From: Impatiens glandulifera
Lineage: Eukaryota; Streptophyta; Magnoliopsida; Ericales; Balsaminaceae
NCBI RefSeq assembly: GCF_907164915.1
Contig: NC_061870.1
Location: forward strand, 24,713,348-24,777,347
DNA length: 64,000 nucleotides
Reading direction: 5' to 3'
Made by a program: the position numbers and the translations under genes. Below are positions 59,373-64,000 of the stretch, one piece after another; the first letter of the stretch is position 1; every line of letters begins with the position of its first letter. The notes under the pieces are model-generated. The model was not told where the DNA came from, made no database searches, and saw only the letters and a program-made list of their open reading frames with translations.

Positions 59373-59843
59373 TCAACAGACTTCAGTTCTGGAATTTGTC
59401 CATTCTTCAAAAGAATTTTCATCCATTTTTTCGCTTATATGACCCAACCTGCAATACCACAACTCACCGTTCTTTGAGTCATCAACTATATCATCAACTG
59501 TTTCTCTACAATTTGAAGTCGTGTATAACGTTCCAATTTTGTGACCTCGAGAAACAATTATTACTCCTTTAGTCACCTTCCACGCACCATTTCCACAACT
59601 GAAATTATGACCTTCTTTATCAAGTTGTGTAACAGAAATCAAAATACGCATTAAACCTGGAATGTGTCTCACCTTATTAATCTTCCAAACAAAACCATTT
59701 GCCATCTTCAATTTGATGTCACCCATGCCAACAATATTCAGTGGCTCACCATATGCGAGATAAACTTTCCCATAGTTTCCAGCCACATAATTCTCCATTA
59801 ATTTTTTGTGGGCAGTGGTGTGGAAAGACGCTTCCGAGTCCAA
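59373..59843 (-). pseudogene. Copia protease and GAG-pre-integrase fragment
   Basis: DSEASFHTT stands where the protease DSGASxH motif belongs (Gly to Glu), followed by RHIPGL, LISVTQLDKEGH and LWYCRLGHISEK of the pre-integrase domain. Confidence 0.85.
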
Positions 59844-60236
59844 AACCCATTAATCTATCGGGCTATCAACATATAGAAGTAATGCATCAATGATAGTTTC
59901 TGTAACAATGTTGACTGCATCATTTTTACCATCATTGTTTCTCTTCGGTGCTTTGCAGTTACTCTTCAAATGACTCTATTTACCACAATTCCAGTACTCA
60001 AATGTCCGCCCAGATTTGGACTGGTTCCTCTTGCTCCTCGACATAGATCTGCTCTTACCTCAGTTGAAATTTCTATCATTACCTCTGCCCATATTTTCTA
60101 CATTTAGAGCAGAACCTTTGAACGTTTCACCAGAATCAATTTTATGAACCTCTTCAGTAATAATACGATATCTAACTTCAACAAATTTCAGTTTAGCATT
60201 TCCAATTGAATTACTAATTGCTGCCCTCATAGGTTC

Positions 60237-60710
60237 TCAACTATTTGGTAGAGATGTTAACAAAACCAGGGCACTAACTTCATCCCCAAAATCAATCTCA
60301 ACAGATAGCAATTGATTCACAATTGTATTGAACTCATTCAAATGAGTAATGACAGAAGTATCATCAACCATTCTTAAGTAAAAGAGTCTTTTTATTAAGT
60401 GTACATTGTTGTTAGCAGATGATTTCTCATACATATCAGAAAGAGCTTTCATCAAACCCATGATGATCTCCTCCTTTGCTACATTGTGAGAACCCGTCTT
60501 GGCTAGCGTCAATCGGACAACTCCCAAAACATGTATATCAAGGAGTTTCCATTCATCTTCATCCATCTTCTCTAATTTCTCACTCAAAGAAATATGGAAC
60601 TTCTTTCCATAGAGATAATCTTCAATCTGTATTCTCCAGAAGGCATAATTTGTCCCATCGAATCTTCCAATCCCATGTCCTATACTTCTCTCGCTTGCCA
60701 TCGTTTCCAA
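60237..60710 (-). pseudogene. Copia gag fragment
   Basis: 157-residue frame starting METMASERSIGHGIGRFDGT with NYAFWRIQIEDYL and LKRLFYLRM-type gag phrases (here LIKRLFYLRM). A zinc knuckle (YWNCGK..HLKSNC) survives downstream, broken by stops. Confidence 0.8.
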
Positions 60711-60728
60711 TGATCAGATCTATCATAA

Positions 60729-60742
60729 CTGCTTTGATACCA
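60729..60742 (-). other. Copia primer-binding site
   Basis: TGGTATCAAAGC on the minus strand, adjacent to the LTR end TTCTAACA. Confidence 0.75.
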
Positions 60743-60744
60743 GT

Positions 60745-61113
60745 TGTTAGAATTTGTATCTCCCAAATCCGACCTACTTGAAACGATATGTAAAAAACTC
60801 AAGAAAAAAGAACACAAGAAGACACAGATTTATAGTGGTTCACTCAAATTGAGCTACGTCCACTTCAGCCGCCACCAGATTTCACTTTGAAGAAGAAGAA
60901 AAAGAAATACCAAGTTTTGCCTCACACTTTATCTCTCTAGAATTCTATCTAACTTCTGTAAACCCTTAATAATCACATATTTATAGGGTAAACATTCAGG
61001 TAATAAACATAAATAATTGTTGGTCAGGCCCAAGCCCAAAACCAAATACAAACCCAATAAACTCTAATTAACAATGTAGAGTTTAATATAAGTGTAGGCT
61101 GCATAAGTCAACA
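60745..61113 (-). repeat. Copia 5' LTR, ~369 bp
   Basis: On the minus strand it starts TGTTGACTTATGCAG and ends TTCTAACA next to the primer site, with CCTATAAATATG as TATA box. The distal end was chosen by the TGTT/AACA rule and could be 3 bp further out. Confidence 0.55.
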
Positions 61114-62161
61114 ACAAGATATATGTATTTTCAATTGAGTTAACACGTTATAGGTTAATGTCTATGTACCTAATATATGTTAATTTTGATTGCATTTCTT
61201 GCAAAAGTTACTTAATCATATTACTGTCATTAAACATTTTTTTGGAAAACAGTTAATACCATTTCATTAAAAATCCATAAAGTGGGAGGGTTAAAAATCA
61301 AGCCTAGAAAAACTCTAACTATGATTAAATAATGACAATCAAAATACCCTAAAAAAACTGATTAGTAGCATTCGTAAAAACAAACAACAAAGATTATAAA
61401 CGAAAAAAATACAATCAAAAACAAATCTTAACTACCCAATCAGGGTGTTTATTTCCATATAAACTTGTTGCGTCATAAGACTTTCTTCCCCTCCCTCTTG
61501 CGATGCAATGAGATTGAATTGAATAAGATGACGATGCTGGCTTATTCCCATTGTGTAATCTTTCTTTGTACGAACCCATGCTGTTTTGATAGAAAAAGTT
61601 CTTTTTCAGGGCTTCAATGTTCTTATCTTTATTGTCCTCTATTTGAATTTCAGAATTCTTGGCTTTGTTTCCTTCAGCATCAACTTTTGTATCATCTGTA
61701 TCAACCTTGATATCCTCTGCTCCAGCTTAATTAGTCTGAGTATCTTCCTCTTTAGTCCCCTCTACTACAACTTGACTTGTTTGAGAATCAACTTCTTTCT
61801 TCTTCATCAACCTCTGTTTTATTACAACTTTTATCCTATTCTTAATTAGAGTTCCCTTTACCCCATTTCCTTCAATCACATTCCTTTATTCTTTTTATGA
61901 GTTCTCCCTAGCTTCGACTTCCTGTTCCTCCTCCACATTTTATTTTTTTATGTTAGACTCCTATGTTTTATTTTCCTGTTTTTTTCTCCCCACATTTCAG
62001 TATTCTATGCTCTTCTTCCTTAGCTTGAGAACATTTCATGCTGACATATTAGAAAATATTGCAGAATGAATACTTGTGTGATCTCCACTCATAAGTGATT
62101 CACATGATAGTAGTTTTTCCTTTCCTGTCAACCAATGTCATTTTATCTAGCAATGTGTGCT

Positions 62162-62383
62162 TCAAGAATGCACCTCAATACTAATTCTAGCAAAGAAAAT
62201 ATGTTCTCCTCTTTCAATAATCAGGTCCATATATAATGGTTTACCCAATAAACCTGCAAAATGACTAAGAGTTTCTACATTATATATGTGTGCAGGGATA
62301 TTCCAAAGTTTGAACCATATCCGAGATGTTTCCTTAGGTTTGCTTAACAGGTTCAAATCTTTAGAACATCTTTCCAACTTCAT
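62162..62383 (-). pseudogene. LINE ORF1-type DUF4283 fragment
   Basis: The 73-residue minus-strand frame contains RIWFKLWNIPAHIYNVETLS, GLLGKPLYMD and FARISIEV. This is the 'W.(K)..(G/N)IP.....(E)....(G).LLGKPL..D' pattern of the plant DUF4283 domain found in LINE ORF1 proteins. Flanking frames are broken by stops. Confidence 0.65.
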
Positions 62384-62392
62384 GCAGTTGAA

Positions 62393-62396
<4 letters not shown>

Positions 62397-62428
<32 letters not shown>
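62397..62428. repeat. (TA)n microsatellite
   Basis: About 32 bp of TA dinucleotides inside the decayed LINE region. Confidence 0.9.
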
Positions 62429-62431
<3 letters not shown>

Positions 62432-62966
62432 TCAGAATTTCATCCATATTTGATCCATTTTTGAATTTCAGAAAATATAGATCATGTACATTTGCTAAAA
62501 TTTTCTCTAGTATCTTTTCCTCTCATTGCTCATAAGTGCCTCTTTGGTGACTATAAATGAAACTATATTATTTCCTATGTAGTTTCCCACCACTACATTA
62601 GTCCAAATAAATTGACCATTTCATTATATCATATCATCCAAACTCCTTCTTTCTTCTCCTTGATCCCTGCATTATTTTTCAAAGGCTTTTGAGCAGCAAT
62701 TGAGTCTTTGATCCTTTCTTGCACTTTTTCATTAATTAATTTTTTAGCTATTCTGTTAATTTCCTCTTTATAGTTTCGTTGATTCATTTAAAAACAAAGT
62801 CCTGCACTTCTTTTGCCTTGTTGTTTTTCCTTTTATCTATATGTCAATAAGACTTCAGAATAGAGGATTAAAGTCAAAGTAACAATCTTGAACGACGACC
62901 TTGTTCAAACACTAGCCGATGTTTATTTATTTCGCAACTTATAACCTTAGACGATTTTTCCCTATG

Positions 62967-63137
62967 CCAAACGTGCCAGACGTGTCGGTCGTGCTGAAGA
63001 TCCAGACGTGTCAGCGATCATTACTCCGACCACGTTTCCCGTAACTGACTACCAAATCAATCGAATCGCGCGACCTAACTGACTGTTCCGAACGTGCCGA
63101 CCGTGTCGATCGTGCCGAACGTGCTAGACGTGCCAAC
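62967..63137 (+). repeat. 9-bp GC-rich minisatellite in two clusters
   Basis: Units of the form (c/t)CGANCGTG, starting at 63088, 63097, 63106, 63115 and 63124, plus a related cluster at 62967-62993 (CCAAACGTG, CCAGACGTG, TCGGTCGTG). The period is a multiple of three. Confidence 0.8.
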
Positions 63138-63903
63138 AATCTTGATTTCGACGCAATTCTTGTTGAAGATGAGAATGTGCACGTTCTTGGTAAAGAAATT
63201 AAAAATTCGATCGCCAATTTTTTTTATACCGAAAATCTCCAAAACTTCTATCTATGATTGCTTTTTTATTAAACTTTTTATCTATAATTAAAACAGACTA
63301 TTTCAAATAAAAATTATAATAATTTGTTTCTTAAAAAACAAAATTGACCACATTAAATACAGAATTTTGAGGTTATAGTTGTTTTTTCTTTTGTCAAAAT
63401 TATTTAGCTTATATCTCTGGTGATCTATGATTTGGGTGAGAATCCTTCTAAAATTTCTCTCAAGCTGTTTATTTTCTCTGCATATCATTTATATATGGCA
63501 TTTAAATGGAAAAATATAGAAAAGTCAAGGACATGAATTAATTGTAGAAGAAAAGAAGTTCCTTAACTAAATGTGAATTATTTTAAACATCTTCTTATGA
63601 AAACAAAATATTCAACGCTGATATTTTTAATTCAATTTTGTCACGATTTTTAAAGGAAGACAAACTTCACTTCCCATCCACCAATTATAATATTAATTTA
63701 AGGGATGATTGATTTGACTTCTTTCACTAACAAATAAAATTTTAAAATAACATTAAAAATTAACACTTTTATTTAATTTTTGTTAGTATATATAACAAAC
63801 AAAATTACACTATATTTTAAATATATATATATATATATATATTTCAATAATAAAAAATACTAAATATCTTTTAATTTAATCATGTCTATTTTATAGAAAA
63901 AAT

Positions 63904-64000
63904 ATGAGAAATGATTCGTGAGAGAATTTGGATTAGTGGATGAGAGAGAATGATGTGAAGCAATCTGATTTGATCGAAAACCAAAAATCGAAAAAATAAA
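63904..64000 (+). mobile_element. Partial MITE at window edge
   Basis: GAGAAATGATTCGTGAGAGA and the following AATTTGG part resemble the left end of the MITE at 33892. It is cut by the end of the window. Confidence 0.4.

Larger units (their letters stand above)
57531..61113 (-). mobile_element. 3'-truncated, decayed Ty1/copia retrotransposon
   Basis: On the minus strand the order is LTR, primer site, gag, protease, integrase, reverse transcriptase, which is copia order. Stops and frameshifts split the polyprotein. After the reverse transcriptase the element breaks off at about 57600 into a 60-bp tail shared with the SINE-like element at 6.2 kb. RNase H and the second LTR are missing, so it cannot move on its own. 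Confidence 0.85.
61114..64000. other. Decayed LINE region and AT-rich sequence
   Basis: No intact gene. The region includes the DUF4283-like fragment, its degenerate downstream linker (about 61450-61900, minus strand), a TA array (62397-62428), a 9-bp GC-rich minisatellite (62967-63137), another TA array (63818-63841) and a MITE end at the window edge. Confidence 0.55.

Overview
The window looks like nuclear DNA of a dicot plant. It is very AT-rich, has GT-AG introns with AT-rich interiors, and carries plant-only gene families: a KAI2-type receptor, a GH3 acyl-acid-amido synthetase, a clade-D PP2C, a lysine-rich arabinogalactan protein and a PPR-DYW editing factor. It also holds plant-style LTR retrotransposons, LINE ends, SINE-like sequence and MITEs. 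The species cannot be fixed from the sequence alone. No bacterial-type operon, CRISPR array or obvious viral gene is present. All gene models were built by eye from splice signals and remembered family conservation.

Layout. (1) 1-1.1 kb: a plant-specific MAKR/DUF1645-like protein of unknown role (+). (2) 8.3-10.1 kb: a four-exon clade-D PP2C (+). (3) 12.8-13.7 kb: a two-exon KAI2-family hydrolase receptor (+). (4) 20.5-21.4 kb: a GPI-anchored lysine-rich AGP whose anchor signal lies in a separate second exon (+). (5) 25.3-27.9 kb: a five-exon LRR-WD40 protein (+). (6) 28.1-28.5 kb: a doubtful small two-exon gene (-). (7) 29.2-31.3 kb: a three-exon GH3 enzyme (-) with a TATA box and auxin-response-type motifs upstream. 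(8) 31.5-49.9 kb: a gene desert of AT-rich sequence, two hAT-type elements, MITEs, LINE 3' ends, tandem duplications and AT microsatellites. (9) 50.0-51.9 kb: an intronless PPR-DYW protein, probably the ELI1 orthologue (+). (10) 52.2-64 kb: a nested transposon block. A young 4.4-kb LTR element with a 5-bp target duplication splits a decayed tRNA-Gly(GCC)-like sequence at its anticodon, and that sequence sits inside an older MITE. Next come a second MITE copy, a 3'-truncated Ty1/copia element (-), and a decayed LINE ORF1 (DUF4283) region (-).

The host genes do not form a pathway cluster. Several touch hormone or growth signalling (KAI2, GH3, PP2C.D), but nothing in the sequence suggests functional linkage. 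The most unusual objects are the LTR element and its insertion site. It has PBS, PPT and near-identical LTRs, but carries only a diverged gag-like ORF that runs without a stop into three 46-residue repeats, with no pol. Also notable are a KAI2 paralogue with D14-like pocket residues, a foldback element built of 22-bp subrepeats, and a 3' tail shared by a SINE-like element and the broken end of the copia element.
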